From: Posidoniimonas polymericola
GTDB taxonomy: Bacteria; Planctomycetota; Planctomycetia; Pirellulales; Lacipirellulaceae
Assembly (NCBI RefSeq): GCF_007859935.1
Contig: NZ_SJPO01000004.1
Location: forward strand, 186,001-250,000
Reading direction: 5' to 3'
Length of the DNA: 64,000 nucleotides
Both the position numbers and the translations under genes were made by a program. The notes under the pieces are model-generated. The model was given only the letters and a program-made list of their open reading frames with translations, was not told where the DNA came from and did no database searches. Positions 39,404 through 49,042 of the stretch are shown piece by piece (the first letter of the stretch is position 1; each line of letters begins with the position of its first letter).

Positions 39404-39997
39404 CTAGCCGGTGTACTCGGCGTTGAAGAACTCCTTGCTGGCGTCGACCGACGGCTTGATCGTCCGCGAGCCTTCCTTCCAGTTGGCGGGGCAGACCTCG
39501 CCGTTCTTCTCGAAGTACTGCAGGGCCTCGACCATCCGGAGCGCCTCGTCGACGCTGCGGCCCAGCGGCAGGTCGTTCACCACCTGGTGGCGAACCACGC
39601 CGTCCTTGTCGATCAGGAACAGGCCACGCAGCGCGACCCCGCCATCCAAGAGCACGTCGTAGTCCCTGGCGATCGACTTGCTGAGGTCGGCCACCAGCGG
39701 GTAGGCCGTAGCGCCGATGCCGCCCGAGTTGCGCGCGGTCTGGGTCCAGGCGAGGTGCGAGAAGTGGCTGTCGACCGAACAGCCAAGGATCTGCACGCCC
39801 TTCTCTTCGAACTTGGCGGCCGCCTCGGAGAACGCGATGATCTCCGTCGGGCAGACGAACGTGAAGTCCAACGGGTAGAAGAACAGCAGCACGTACTTGC
39901 CGCGGTAGTCCGACAGCTTCAGCTCCTTGAACGTCCCGTCCGGCATGACCGCTTGGGCGGTGAAATCTGGGGCTTCTTTCTGGACGAGCACGCTCAT
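39404..39997 (-). CDS. 2-Cys peroxiredoxin (AhpC/Prx1 type)
   Basis: A 197-residue typical 2-Cys peroxiredoxin that reduces hydrogen peroxide and organic peroxides. The peroxidatic Cys is C49 ([11 protein letters not shown]) and the resolving Cys about C169 ([11 protein letters not shown]), both kept. The ATG at 39997 begins [17 protein letters not shown]. It needs a thioredoxin or AhpF-like reductant, which is not encoded here. Confidence 0.93.
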   Translation of the reverse strand: MSVLVQKEAPDFTAQAVMPDGTFKELKLSDYRGKYVLLFFYPLDFTFVCPTEIIAFSEAAAKFEEKGVQILGCSVDSHFSHLAWTQTARNSGGIGATAYPLVADLSKSIARDYDVLLDGGVALRGLFLIDKDGVVRHQVVNDLPLGRSVDEALRMVEALQYFEKNGEVCPANWKEGSRTIKPSVDASKEFFNAEYTG

Positions 39998-40170
39998 CGG
40001 GGAACCTCGCTTATCGATGTTTAGGGGGGATGCAGTGGGGCGGGCCGCCAGGTCGTTCGGCCCCGGCCGGCCCTGTCTGGACAGTTATACGGGGACCGGC
40101 CCGGGCGATGAAGGGGCAGAATCGACGCATAGCAGCCATGCATCGCACGCATGGCCCCAGCCGATTGGAG

Positions 40171-40794
40171 TCACCACGCAACGCCCCGCCGCCGCAGCTC
40201 GCCGGCGAGCTGCTCGGTCGACTCGAACGGCACGGCGTCGATCCCCACGGCGACGGCCCCCGCGACGTTCTCGTGGCGGTCGTCGGTGAAGAACAGCTCG
40301 CCCAGCTCGCAGCCGGCCCGCTCGGCGGCCTGGTCGTAGATCTCGCGGTCCGGCTTCATCGACCGGGCGCCGAAGCTGGTCACGTGCAGCTCGAATGCTT
40401 CATTGAGCTGCGGGAAGCTGCTGGTCAGGAACGGCCAGTGCACCGCGTTGGTATTCGACAAGATCCCCAGCCGGTGGCCGGCCGCCGCAAGCGCAGTGAC
40501 CAGCTCCAGCGACGCGTCAATCGGGGCGAAGATGTCGCTGCAGGCCAGCTCGAGCGCCGCGCGGTCCGGCGACGAGTTGGTCGCCTCGCAAAACCAGGCG
40601 TAGTACTCGTCGGGCGTGAGCCGACCGCACTCGAACTGCCACTGGATGTCGTCGGGCGTGCCGGTCGGGAACGCCGCCGCGCGGACCGCGTCCTCACGGA
40701 TCCCGGCTACCTCGGCCATCTGGCGGACCATGGTGTCGTTGCAGAACCGGACCAGCACGTTGCCGAGATCGAAGTACAGGAACTTGGGCTTCAT
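40171..40794 (-). CDS. HAD-family hydrolase, YihX-like
   Basis: A 207-residue HAD phosphatase. Motif I is FDLGNVLV (first Asp kept, second place Gly, as in YihX alpha-glucose-1-phosphatase), motif II GILSNTN, Lys in SMKPDREIY and motif IV FFTDDRHENVAGA. The helical cap lies between. The natural substrate is unknown, but the YihX resemblance suggests a sugar or small phosphate ester. It follows the radical SAM gene on the same strand, 48 bp downstream. Confidence 0.85.
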   Translation of the reverse strand: MKPKFLYFDLGNVLVRFCNDTMVRQMAEVAGIREDAVRAAAFPTGTPDDIQWQFECGRLTPDEYYAWFCEATNSSPDRAALELACSDIFAPIDASLELVTALAAAGHRLGILSNTNAVHWPFLTSSFPQLNEAFELHVTSFGARSMKPDREIYDQAAERAGCELGELFFTDDRHENVAGAVAVGIDAVPFESTEQLAGELRRRGVAW

Positions 40795-40842
40795 GCCGCC
40801 GATTCTAGACCATCGGGTCGAGAACGATCAGGCGCCCCCAGC

Positions 40843-42324
40843 TCAGGTTTCCTGCAGCCGCAGTCGGCAGACCTCGCGGAAATGGTGACCGTAGATCCAC
40901 AGCCGCACCGCCAGCGCGAAGTGCTGCGGGCGGTTCCAGGCGGTCCAGCCCAGCAGCCGCCAGAACTGGCCGCGACCCCGCGACCAGACGCCCAGCCGCC
41001 AGACGCTGCGGCCAAACGCCATCAGTTGTCCCACCGTCAGCCGCGGCCGGAGCGGCGGTGTGCGGTAGTCGCTCAGGAATGTCTTGAGCCGCTGGTAGTA
41101 TGCCTCGGGCGCGTAGACGCTGTTCATGATCGACTTGTAGCCGGCGGTCAGCCGGTCGAGCGGCATCTTGGTGAGCACGTTGGTGGTGCCGTCGACGTTG
41201 TCGCCGCTGCTGTTGGTGAGCAGCCGCCCCTGGTTCTTGAGCGACTCGTACAGCCGCGTGCCGACGGGCGCCTGCAGCAGGCCGACCATTGCGGTGACGA
41301 TGCCGCTCTGCTGGATGAAGTCGATCTGCCGCCGGAAGATGCTCGCCGTGTCGGAGTCGAATCCGACGATAAACCCGGCCTGCACCTGCAGCCCAGCGCG
41401 GTGCAGCTTGCGGACGTCTGCCACGAGGTCACGCTTGAGATTCTGCGTCTTGTGGCACTCGGTGAGCGAGTCCTGGTCGGGGGTCTCGATGCCGACAAAC
41501 ACGGTGTCGAAACCGGCGTCAACCATCGACCGCTGGAGCGGCTCGTCGTCGGCCAGGTTGATGGTGGCCTCGGTGTAGAAGGGGGTCGGCTGCTTGCCGC
41601 GCTGCCAGCCGGCGAGCATTGGCAACAACTTGCGGACCTCCTTGCGGTTGCCGATCAGGTTGTCGTCGACAAAAAACACCGGCCCCCGCCAACCCTGCAC
41701 GTACAGGCCGTCGAGCTCGGCAATCACCCGCTCGGGCGGTTTGGTGCGGGGGCGTTTGCCCAGCAGCGCGGTGACGTTGCAGAACTCGCAGTCGTAGGGG
41801 CAGCCCCGGCTGAACTGCACGCACATCGACGCGTAGCGCCGCAGCGGCGCGAGGTCCCACCGCGGCGGCGGCGTCAGCGCCAGGTCCGGCTTCTCGTCGT
41901 TCTCGTAGACCCGCCGCAGCGAACCAGACTCCAGGTCGCTGAGCATCCCCGGCAGGGTCACCTCGGCCTCGTTGAGCACCAGGTGGTCGGCCTCGTCGAA
42001 CGCGTCGGGCTCGCAGGTCGCCATCGGGCCGCCGACGACGGTCTTCACGCCCGCGGCGCGGCAGCGAGACAGGATCTCGAGCGCCGACTTCTTCTGCACG
42101 GTCATGCCGCCGATCCACGCGGTGTCCGCCCACCGCAGGTCACTGGCGCGGAGGCGACGCACGTTGGTGTCGACCAGCCGCACCTCCCAGTCTGCGGGAA
42201 ACATGCCGGCGACCGTGAGCAGCCCCAGCGGTGGGAACGAGGAACGCTTCCGGACGAACCACAACGCGTGGCTGAACGACCAGAACGTGTCGGGGAAGCA
42301 GGGGGCGATCAGCAGCGCGCGCAT
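40843..42324 (-). CDS. B12-binding radical SAM protein (DUF4070 type)
   Basis: A 493-residue enzyme with a cobalamin-binding-like N-terminal Rossmann domain (SFPPLGLLTVAGMFPADWEV, IGGMTVQKKSALEIL) and a radical SAM core whose CxxxCxxC cysteines are in SRGCPYDCEFC. VFFVDDNLIGNRKEVR and GIETPDQDSL are typical of this subfamily, which ends in a DUF4070-like part. It is close to enzymes that methylate or rearrange lipids and terpenoids (for example hopanoid HpnP/HpnJ relatives), but the substrate cannot be told. Confidence 0.88.
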   Translation of the reverse strand: MRALLIAPCFPDTFWSFSHALWFVRKRSSFPPLGLLTVAGMFPADWEVRLVDTNVRRLRASDLRWADTAWIGGMTVQKKSALEILSRCRAAGVKTVVGGPMATCEPDAFDEADHLVLNEAEVTLPGMLSDLESGSLRRVYENDEKPDLALTPPPRWDLAPLRRYASMCVQFSRGCPYDCEFCNVTALLGKRPRTKPPERVIAELDGLYVQGWRGPVFFVDDNLIGNRKEVRKLLPMLAGWQRGKQPTPFYTEATINLADDEPLQRSMVDAGFDTVFVGIETPDQDSLTECHKTQNLKRDLVADVRKLHRAGLQVQAGFIVGFDSDTASIFRRQIDFIQQSGIVTAMVGLLQAPVGTRLYESLKNQGRLLTNSSGDNVDGTTNVLTKMPLDRLTAGYKSIMNSVYAPEAYYQRLKTFLSDYRTPPLRPRLTVGQLMAFGRSVWRLGVWSRGRGQFWRLLGWTAWNRPQHFALAVRLWIYGHHFREVCRLRLQET

Positions 42325-42507
42325 CGCAGTCTCTCTAGTAGGCGGGAGCGTTCGACGACGCTAACGCGAGGGGGAGACTCGGGGGCGCGAACGCGGGGTG
42401 TTGCGCCGAGTATAGCGCGCGTTCCAACCGCGCCAATGCCAGGTTGCATAGGGGCTAAGAAGACCTGTTTACCCGCGGGTCCTCGATCGGCGCAAGCCCG
42501 CCAGGCG

Positions 42508-43296
42508 TCAGGCAGCGCGGCGGCTCGCGCGCTCGTTCGTCCAATCAATTGCGCGGTCATTGGCCCACTCCAGCCGACGGTGCCACGCCCAGCCGAGGTA
42601 GCCGCCCGCCAAGAGCGCCGCGAAGAACATCCGCGGGCGGTAGAACACCAGGTAGCCGAGCAGTTGGTTGACGCCCTGCCCCACCACGCCGAACCAGTTG
42701 GTCCCCTCGGGCAGCAGCGCGACGCGCGGGATCTGCTCGGGCCAATTGGCCGACGCGCCGAGCTCGCTGATGTACCGCCAGTCGGTCAGCACGCGCCACG
42801 CCTCGGCGGCGGGCAGGCGTCCCCCGTGCATCCGCGCGCGGATAGTCAGGCTGGTCAGCGTCATGTCAGAGCTGCCGGAGTGCTCGCCGGACTGGTCTGC
42901 CTCGGCGAACTCCGGCAACGCCCGCTGCATAACGCCACGCAACTCGGCGCCGAGCGACGCGCCGCCGATCAGGATGCCGGCGGAGGCGAGCACCGACCAC
43001 ATGCTCTCGAAGGTGATCCACTCGCTGCAGTAGAGGAAGACAATCAGCGCGGTCGCCAGCGTCAGCGGCGCCGTTTGGCTGAGCACCGCCAGCACTACCT
43101 GATCGCCGCCCAGCAGCGTCGCGATCAACGACCAGGCCTGCTCCAGCACGGCCCAGCACGCGCCCCGCGGCCCGTGCAGCAGCATCAGCAGTGCCAGCAC
43201 GACCCACCCCCCCGGCGGCGCGCGGCGCCAGAGTGTGGCTCTGCGGGAGACTCCGCGGGGAACCTGGGCGTCGGCTTCGGTGTCGAGTACTCGCAT
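42508..43296 (-). CDS. Membrane protein of unknown function
   Basis: A 262-residue protein with about four hydrophobic segments (near 30-48, 68-90, 100-118 and 210-235). Between the third and fourth is an extracytoplasmic or cytoplasmic part with GEHSGSSDMTLTSLTIRARM. I recognise no family. It lies between ilvD (divergent) and the radical SAM gene (same strand). Confidence 0.6.
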   Translation of the reverse strand: MRVLDTEADAQVPRGVSRRATLWRRAPPGGWVVLALLMLLHGPRGACWAVLEQAWSLIATLLGGDQVVLAVLSQTAPLTLATALIVFLYCSEWITFESMWSVLASAGILIGGASLGAELRGVMQRALPEFAEADQSGEHSGSSDMTLTSLTIRARMHGGRLPAAEAWRVLTDWRYISELGASANWPEQIPRVALLPEGTNWFGVVGQGVNQLLGYLVFYRPRMFFAALLAGGYLGWAWHRRLEWANDRAIDWTNERASRRAA

Positions 43297-43407
43297 AGCC
43301 GCGGAGATTAGCGGGTCCGCCGCAATCGGTTAAGGCCAGTGGGCGCATCGCACTCCGCGGCTTTTCCGGCTAAAATCGCCGGATTGCACCCAATCCAACG
43401 CGGAGGT

Positions 43408-43427
43408 CCCACCTCTGGCGAGGTGGG
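43408..43427 (+). promoter_or_regulatory. Hairpin in the ilvD leader
   Basis: CCCACCTC (43408-43415), loop TGGC, GAGGTGGG (43420-43427): a perfect 8-bp stem about 86 nt upstream of the ilvD ATG. No T-run follows, so it is not a simple terminator. Confidence 0.35.
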
Positions 43428-43512
43428 CTTAAGACCGGCGGCGGCAATCTTAGCCAAGGGCCGGCGGCCAAGCATTCGTCACCAACCACCACACACCTGC
43501 CACGCACGTCCC

Positions 43513-45195
43513 ATGCTCAACAAGTACTCCAGCAAGATCACCCAACCGAAGTCCCAGGGCGCCAGCCAGGCGATGCTGTACGGCACGGGCCTGAACGAAT
43601 CCGACATGAACCTGCCGCAGGTCGGCATCGCCAGCATGTGGTACGACGGCAACACCTGCAACATGCACCTGCTGGACCTCGGCAATGAAGTCAAGGAAGG
43701 CATGCGCCCCGCCGGGCTGGTCGGCATGCGGTTCAACACGATCGGCGTGTCCGACGGCATCTCAATGGGCACCAGCGGGATGAGCTACAGCCTGCAGTCG
43801 CGTGACCTGATCGCCGACAGCATCGAGACCGTCATGCAGGCCCAGTGGTACGACGCGTTGATCGCCCTGCCCGGCTGCGACAAGAACATGCCGGGCTGCT
43901 TGATCGCGATGGGCCGGCTCAACCGCCCGGCGATCATGATCTACGGCGGCACCATCAAGCCCGGCTTCACCAAGGGCTCCGGCGGCGACGAGAAGCGTGA
44001 CATTGTCTCGGCGTTCCAGTGCTACGGCGAGTGGCTCGCGGGCCGGATCACCGAGGAGGAGCGGAAGGACATCGTGCAGCACAGCTGCCCCGGCGCCGGC
44101 GCGTGCGGCGGCATGTACACCGCCAACACCATGGCCAGCGCCATCGAGGCGATGGGCATGAGCCTGCCTTACAGCAGCTCGATCCCGGCCGAGCACCCCG
44201 ACAAGAAGCGGGAGTGCCACGAGGCGGCCAAGGCGATCTACAACCTGCTGGAACTCGACCTCAAGCCGCGCGACATCATGACCCGCGCCGCGTTCGAGAA
44301 CGCGATGGTACTGATCATGGCGCTCGGCGGCTCGACCAACGCCGTGCTGCACCTGTTGGCGATGGCCCGCAGCGTGGACGTGGAGCTGACGATCGACGAC
44401 TTCCAGAAGGTGAGCGACAAGATCCCCTACCTGGCCGACCTCAAGCCGTCCGGATCGTTCGTGCAGGAGGACCTGCACACCATCGGCGGCACGCCGGCGG
44501 TGATGAAGATGCTGCTCGACGCCGACCTGATCGACGGCTCGTGCATGACGGTCACCGGCAAGTCCATCGCCGAGAACCTCGAGAACCTGCCCGGCCTCAA
44601 GGAGGGCCAGACCATCGTGCGTCCGCTCGACAAGCCGCTCAAAGAGACCGGCCACATCCGCATCATGCGCGGCAACTTCTGCCCCGACGGCGCGGTCGCC
44701 AAGATCACCGGCAAGGAAGGCCTGGTGTTCACCGGCGTGGCCAACTGTTTCGACAGCGAAGAGGACATGCTGCACGCCTTGGAAGAGAAGAAGATCAATA
44801 AAGGCGACGTCGTGATCATCCGCTACGAGGGCCCCCAGGGCGGCCCCGGCATGCCGGAGATGCTCACCCCGACCAGCGCCATCATGGGCGCCGGCCTCGG
44901 CAAGGACGTCGCGCTGATCACCGACGGCCGCTTCTCCGGCGGCAGCCACGGCTTCATCGTCGGCCACGTCACGCCCGAGGCCCAGGTCGGCGGCCCGATC
45001 GCCCTGGTCAAGAACGGCGACAAGCTCACCATCGACGCCGAGGCCAACCTCATCACCCTCGACGTCACCGACGACGAATTGGCCAAGCGCAAGTCCGCCT
45101 GGAAGGCTCCCGAGTACAAGGCGACCCGCGGCACGCTTTACAAGTACATCAAGAACGTGAAGAGCGCTAGCGAGGGGTGCGTGACGGATGAGTGA
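43513..45195 (+). CDS. ilvD: Dihydroxy-acid dehydratase
   Basis: A 560-residue iron-sulphur enzyme of branched-chain amino-acid synthesis, converting dihydroxy acids to 2-keto acids. Cluster cysteines are seen in [21 protein letters not shown] and [12 protein letters not shown]; the later active-site part [17 protein letters not shown] is conserved. The ATG at 43513 is where family similarity begins; the open frame runs 58 codons upstream without it. No other ilv gene is near. The last 4 bp overlap the next gene (GTGA). Confidence 0.95.
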   Translation: MLNKYSSKITQPKSQGASQAMLYGTGLNESDMNLPQVGIASMWYDGNTCNMHLLDLGNEVKEGMRPAGLVGMRFNTIGVSDGISMGTSGMSYSLQSRDLIADSIETVMQAQWYDALIALPGCDKNMPGCLIAMGRLNRPAIMIYGGTIKPGFTKGSGGDEKRDIVSAFQCYGEWLAGRITEEERKDIVQHSCPGAGACGGMYTANTMASAIEAMGMSLPYSSSIPAEHPDKKRECHEAAKAIYNLLELDLKPRDIMTRAAFENAMVLIMALGGSTNAVLHLLAMARSVDVELTIDDFQKVSDKIPYLADLKPSGSFVQEDLHTIGGTPAVMKMLLDADLIDGSCMTVTGKSIAENLENLPGLKEGQTIVRPLDKPLKETGHIRIMRGNFCPDGAVAKITGKEGLVFTGVANCFDSEEDMLHALEEKKINKGDVVIIRYEGPQGGPGMPEMLTPTSAIMGAGLGKDVALITDGRFSGGSHGFIVGHVTPEAQVGGPIALVKNGDKLTIDAEANLITLDVTDDELAKRKSAWKAPEYKATRGTLYKYIKNVKSASEGCVTDE

Positions 45196-45542
45196 GCGAG
45201 TTGAGTAGCAGCAATCCGTATCAGTCGCCAAGATCCCCACCGGCCGACAGCAAGAAGCGAGCCGTTCGCTGGTGGAGATCGCCAACCGGACTACTGGTCC
45301 TCGGATTCGCGATGATCGTAATCGTAGGGCCGCTCGTAGTTGCATGCGGCTTCATTCACTATCAGTTTCTCGCTGAAGGATTTGACTACTCTCCTGCCGG
45401 ACCGGACTCCGAGGTCCTGGCGGAACTGACGTCGCCCGCATCGATATGGATGGCCCCTGCCCTGCTGGTGATCGCCGCTGGTACACTGCTGCTCGCTGGC
45501 GGGGTTATTATGTGGCTGATTCAGCAGATCCGAGGAGCATGA
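45192..45542 (+). CDS. Small membrane protein with NPYQSP start motif
   Basis: A 116-residue protein starting at GTG 45192, overlapping the ilvD stop by 4 bp. The N-terminal [13 protein letters not shown] is a motif seen at the start of many small planctomycete membrane proteins (from memory). Two membrane helices follow (about 32-54 and 86-108). Function unknown; it is probably co-translated with ilvD. Confidence 0.65.
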   Translation: MSELSSSNPYQSPRSPPADSKKRAVRWWRSPTGLLVLGFAMIVIVGPLVVACGFIHYQFLAEGFDYSPAGPDSEVLAELTSPASIWMAPALLVIAAGTLLLAGGVIMWLIQQIRGA

Positions 45543-45715
45543 CCTGGCCCCGATGCCTAGCGGCGGTGGCCGAAGGATCGACTTGGGTTCGTTCTTTTGC
45601 TGGCGATCTCGCCCGTCAGCGCGTTGACCCGCAATGCCGCCCCGTTTAGTGTGGCCGGTAGCGCGAAGTCCCCCCCGCCTGCTGCAGACGCTACCCCCAG
45701 ACGAGACTACCCCCC

Positions 45716-46642
45716 GTGCCTGCCCCGAGAAACGCCTGCTTTGCCGCCACCGCCCTGCTACTTCTCACAGGCGCTGCTTGGGGGTTCGAGGTTCCGGGCG
45801 AGGCTGTCATCAACGTGCCGCCCGATCCCACGCCGAGCGTGCTGACGGCCGGACAGACGCTGAACCTCTCTGGTGAGCTCTACATCGACCTGGACGACAC
45901 CCTTGTAGCGCAGTCCGGAAGTGTCGTCAACTTTCTCGACGGCTCGCACATCGAGGGCGGCGGGTATCTGTTTGCCGAAGCCGGGAGCGTCGCCAACCTC
46001 TACGGCGGGACCTTGTACGACTACGCGGGTTTCGCGGGAGAACTCAACGTCTTTGGCGGAGGTTACTTTGGCTACCAAGCAAGCAACACCGACCAAGTGC
46101 TGATCGCCGGCGGCGACAACTCTGTGATCTTCGACAACGTTGGCGCAAGGATGACGGGCGGCGAGATCTACCTGATTGCGGGCAACGGTTCGACGTTCGA
46201 GATGCAGGGCGGCGCCCTCAAGGGAATCGAGAGCTATGACGAGCTGATCGTGAATATCACTGGGGGTGAGATCCTGGGGGGCGGATTCCTTGGCAGCGAT
46301 ACAAAGGTCACTATCTCGGGCGGCCTGCTCGCCGACCCGCGATCGGGCAGCTTCGAGTACGCGGGCTCTGGCGTACTCTCGCTGGTTGGATCCGACTTTG
46401 CCATTGACGGCCTGCCACTGCCGCGGCTGGCGCCGGGCGAGGCCATCGAGATTCCGCAGCGTGGCGTGGAGCTTACCGCCACGCTGCAGGACGGGTCGCC
46501 GTTCACGTACCCGTTGAATTGGCCCGACCAGACCTACCGAGTAGTTGGCGGCGTGCCGACACCGGGCGGGCTGGCCCTGCTCGGGCCAGCCGCCCTGTTT
46601 GCCATGCGTCGGAGTTTCGGTCGCGAAAGGGCCGCCCCGTAG
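45716..46642 (+). CDS. Exported protein with PEP-CTERM-like tail
   Basis: A 308-residue secreted protein starting at GTG 45716 with a signal peptide (to about AAWG). The body is Gly- and Asn-rich with repeated short strands (GGGYLFAEAGSVANLYGG, NITGGEILGGGF), suggesting a right-handed beta-helix as in adhesins. The end VPTPGGLALLGPAALFAMRR resembles a PEP-CTERM signal with VPTP in place of VPEP. Function unknown. Confidence 0.7.
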   Translation: MPAPRNACFAATALLLLTGAAWGFEVPGEAVINVPPDPTPSVLTAGQTLNLSGELYIDLDDTLVAQSGSVVNFLDGSHIEGGGYLFAEAGSVANLYGGTLYDYAGFAGELNVFGGGYFGYQASNTDQVLIAGGDNSVIFDNVGARMTGGEIYLIAGNGSTFEMQGGALKGIESYDELIVNITGGEILGGGFLGSDTKVTISGGLLADPRSGSFEYAGSGVLSLVGSDFAIDGLPLPRLAPGEAIEIPQRGVELTATLQDGSPFTYPLNWPDQTYRVVGGVPTPGGLALLGPAALFAMRRSFGRERAAP

Positions 46643-46659
46643 GCCCAGAAGCAACAACG

Positions 46660-46830
46660 CTACTCCTCGTCGACGTTCACTTCTACCTCGCCGGTGTCGA
46701 CGTTGCGCTCGACATCGACTTGCAGGCCGGGGCTGTCGACTTCGAGGACCTTTTCTTTCCGCTCGCAGCCGGTCGTGGCGCCGATCATCAGCAGGGCGGC
46801 CGCAAGCGCTAGGGTGGAGTGGCGTTTCAT
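46660..46830 (-). CDS. Small lipoprotein
   Basis: A 56-residue product with a lipoprotein signal (MKRHSTLALAAALLMIGATTGC) and an acidic mature part of about 35 residues (LEVDSPGLQVDVERNVDTGE). It may be surface-bound and metal- or peptidoglycan-linked; no family is known to me. It converges with the preceding gene. Confidence 0.6.
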   Translation of the reverse strand: MKRHSTLALAAALLMIGATTGCERKEKVLEVDSPGLQVDVERNVDTGEVEVNVDEE

Positions 46831-47097
46831 GGGTAGGCTCCGCTTGTTCGGTGTGAGATCTCGTGGGCTTGAGTCGCCCCTCGCTGCGTCTACCCTATCC
46901 GCGCGGCGGGCAGGCCTGCGCTGGGGATCCCCGCGTGTGGCCGCAATTCGATCAGCTTGGCGGTCGGATCGCACCGATGGTGATGAACAGATGGGGACGG
47001 CGCCGCTCCGCGGCCCCGAGAACGACCCCGTAAGGTAGGGTTGAAATGCGGCCATTCCCAGCTGGCTGCATTCAATAGCAGCGCGTACGATTCCCCT

Positions 47098-47583
47098 ATG
47101 CTCAGCGACGCCCTCGACATCTACCTGAACGACCACCTGGCTGTGCTCGTCGCCGAGCGCGAGCTCTGCCAACGCATGGAGCAGGAGAACGAGCAAACGC
47201 CGTTGGCCGGGTACCTCCAAGAGCACCGCGGGCTGTGCGAGGAGGGCGAGCGCATCGTCCGCGACCTGCTTAAGAGCCGCGGCGCAAACGCCAGCAGCCT
47301 CAAGACCACCGCGGCCTGGCTAGCCGAGAAGCTCGGCCGGCTTAAGCTCAACGGCCAGATCACCGGCTACGCGCCGGCGTCGCGGGTGCTAGAACTCGAG
47401 GGCCTGACCGTGGCGACCCAGGCCCGGCTGATGCTGTGGCGGTGCCTGTCGGCGAGCGGGGTGACCTTTGCCGGCGAGCCTTCCCCGGACTGGGACGAGC
47501 TCTGCGATCAGGCAGATCGCCAGCTCGCCGAGCTGCGGGCGTTGCAGTCGGCGGCCGCGGCCGACGCTTTCGGCGACGCCTGA
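47098..47583 (+). CDS. Helical protein of unknown function (ferritin-like?)
   Basis: A 161-residue protein, mostly helical and charged (DALDIYLNDHLAVLVAEREL and LAGYLQEHRGLCEEGERIVR), which could be a four-helix bundle such as the DUF892/ferritin-like fold. Metal-binding Glu/His positions are not certain. The ATG at 47098 is used; the open frame to 47041 lacks family resemblance. Function unknown. Confidence 0.55.
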   Translation: MLSDALDIYLNDHLAVLVAERELCQRMEQENEQTPLAGYLQEHRGLCEEGERIVRDLLKSRGANASSLKTTAAWLAEKLGRLKLNGQITGYAPASRVLELEGLTVATQARLMLWRCLSASGVTFAGEPSPDWDELCDQADRQLAELRALQSAAAADAFGDA

Positions 47584-47749
47584 GCGGCGGCGGCTTGCTC
47601 ATTTGGCCCGGCCACTTCTTGGCCTTGTTTCTTGTTGGCCCTGTTTCTTGCTGCATTCGCGTCGCGAGGCTGCTCTAATGAATGCGTGCGCGCCTTCTTA
47701 GTCGCGTGTGCGAACGCTGATTCAAGCCCCACAACTCTCTTTAGGTGGA

Positions 47750-49030
47750 ATGATGATATCGAGCCGATGCAGCCGTCACCTAGCAACCATGGTCTGCTTG
47801 CTCGCGGCGACGGTCTCGCCCGCCGACGAACCGGCGGCCGCCGACAGCGGTCGGCTCGAGTTCCGCATCGTGGCCGAGCCAACCCGGGAAGACGACCAAT
47901 CGGTGATTGAGGTGGCCCAGCAACTCCCCCCCGGCCAAAAGACCGTCACGGTGGACGGAGAAGTGCGGGCCCGCTGGGTCGAGCTCGAGGATCGGGAGTT
48001 TGGACCGAACGCCAATTTCGGGCGTCTGGCGACGCGTAATGCAAACGGCGCCCGGGAAGCATTGGTGCTGATTGATCCGCTCAATGTGACCGAGCAAGAC
48101 CTCGCTCAAATCGAGAAGAGCAAAGACGAGACCGGCCGAGCAGCGATCAGCTTCGAACTCAACGATGAAGGCGCCGACCGTTTCGGGCGCCTGACTGGGG
48201 ACAACCTTCCCGACGCCTCCGGCCGTGCGCGTCGGCTTGGCGTCTTGGTTGACGGTAGGCTGATTTCGGCGCCCAGCCTGCGGACAAGGATCACCAGCCG
48301 GGCCCAAATCTCCGGCGGCTCTATGACCGACGCCGAGGTCGACCAGCTGGTTCAGGCCATCAGTGCGAACATCCCCCCTTCGGCGTCTGGCGAGTCGGTC
48401 AGCTTGTTCAACGGCCAGGACCTCACAGGCTGGCACGCCGACGTGCCGGAGCGGGACAACAACCCCGAAGCGCGGATGCCGTTTGTCGTGCGGGACGGCA
48501 TGCTGGTGAGTCTCGGCACGCCGGGCGGGCATTTGATCACGGACGAGCAGCACGGCGACTACCGCTTGGAGGTCGAGTACCGCTTTGCCGGCAAGCCCGG
48601 CAACTGTGGTGTGCTGGTGCACGCGTCGCAGCCGCGGGCGCTGTACGGGATGTTCCCGCAGTCGCTCGAGGTGCAGATGATGCACGAGAACGCCGGCGAC
48701 TTCTGGTGCATCCACGAGGACATCGCCGTGCCCGACATGGTCGCCCGGCGCGGTCCAAAGGAGAAGTGGGGCGGCCGCGACGGCGACGCACGGCGGATCG
48801 TCAACCTAACCGACGGCTCCGAGAAGCCGCTCGGCGAGTGGAACCGGATGGTCGTCGAATGCCTGGGCAACCAGATCAAGGTGTGGGTCAACGGCGACCT
48901 GGTCAACCACGGCCACGACTGCACCGCCAAGCAGGGCCAGATTGCCGTGCAGGCCGAGGGCTCGGAGGTCGAGTTCCGTAAGCTGCTGCTGACGCCGATC
49001 ACCGAGTTGAGCGACGCGGCGCCGGAATAG
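47750..49030 (+). CDS. SecD-like periplasmic domain fused to DUF1080 (3-keto-disaccharide hydrolase-like) domain
   Basis: A 426-residue exported protein with a signal peptide (MMISSRCSRHLATMVCLLAA). Residues about 35-210 closely match part of the SecD periplasmic region of the SecDF at 52360-55608: both have ALVLIDPLNVT, then FGRLTGDNLPDASGR (FGQLTGDNLPNASGR in SecDF) and AQISGGSMT. Residues about 218-420 are a DUF1080 domain (SLFNGQDLTGWHADV, FAGKPGNCGVLVHAS, EWNRMVVECLGNQIKVWVNG), a family thought to act on glycosidic bonds of 3-keto sugars. No SecD membrane helices are present, so it is not a translocase part; use of the SecD-like domain for binding is an inference. Start ATG at 47750 or 47753, with AGGTGG just upstream. 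Confidence 0.85.
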   Translation: MMISSRCSRHLATMVCLLAATVSPADEPAAADSGRLEFRIVAEPTREDDQSVIEVAQQLPPGQKTVTVDGEVRARWVELEDREFGPNANFGRLATRNANGAREALVLIDPLNVTEQDLAQIEKSKDETGRAAISFELNDEGADRFGRLTGDNLPDASGRARRLGVLVDGRLISAPSLRTRITSRAQISGGSMTDAEVDQLVQAISANIPPSASGESVSLFNGQDLTGWHADVPERDNNPEARMPFVVRDGMLVSLGTPGGHLITDEQHGDYRLEVEYRFAGKPGNCGVLVHASQPRALYGMFPQSLEVQMMHENAGDFWCIHEDIAVPDMVARRGPKEKWGGRDGDARRIVNLTDGSEKPLGEWNRMVVECLGNQIKVWVNGDLVNHGHDCTAKQGQIAVQAEGSEVEFRKLLLTPITELSDAAPE

Positions 49031-49042
49031 CTCCCGTTCTCG

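Noticed and set aside
40030..43311. Open frame of 1093 codons on the plus strand
   Set aside because: It runs antisense through the HAD, radical SAM and membrane-protein genes, which have clear motifs; its product is Arg/Gln/Pro-rich without any domain.
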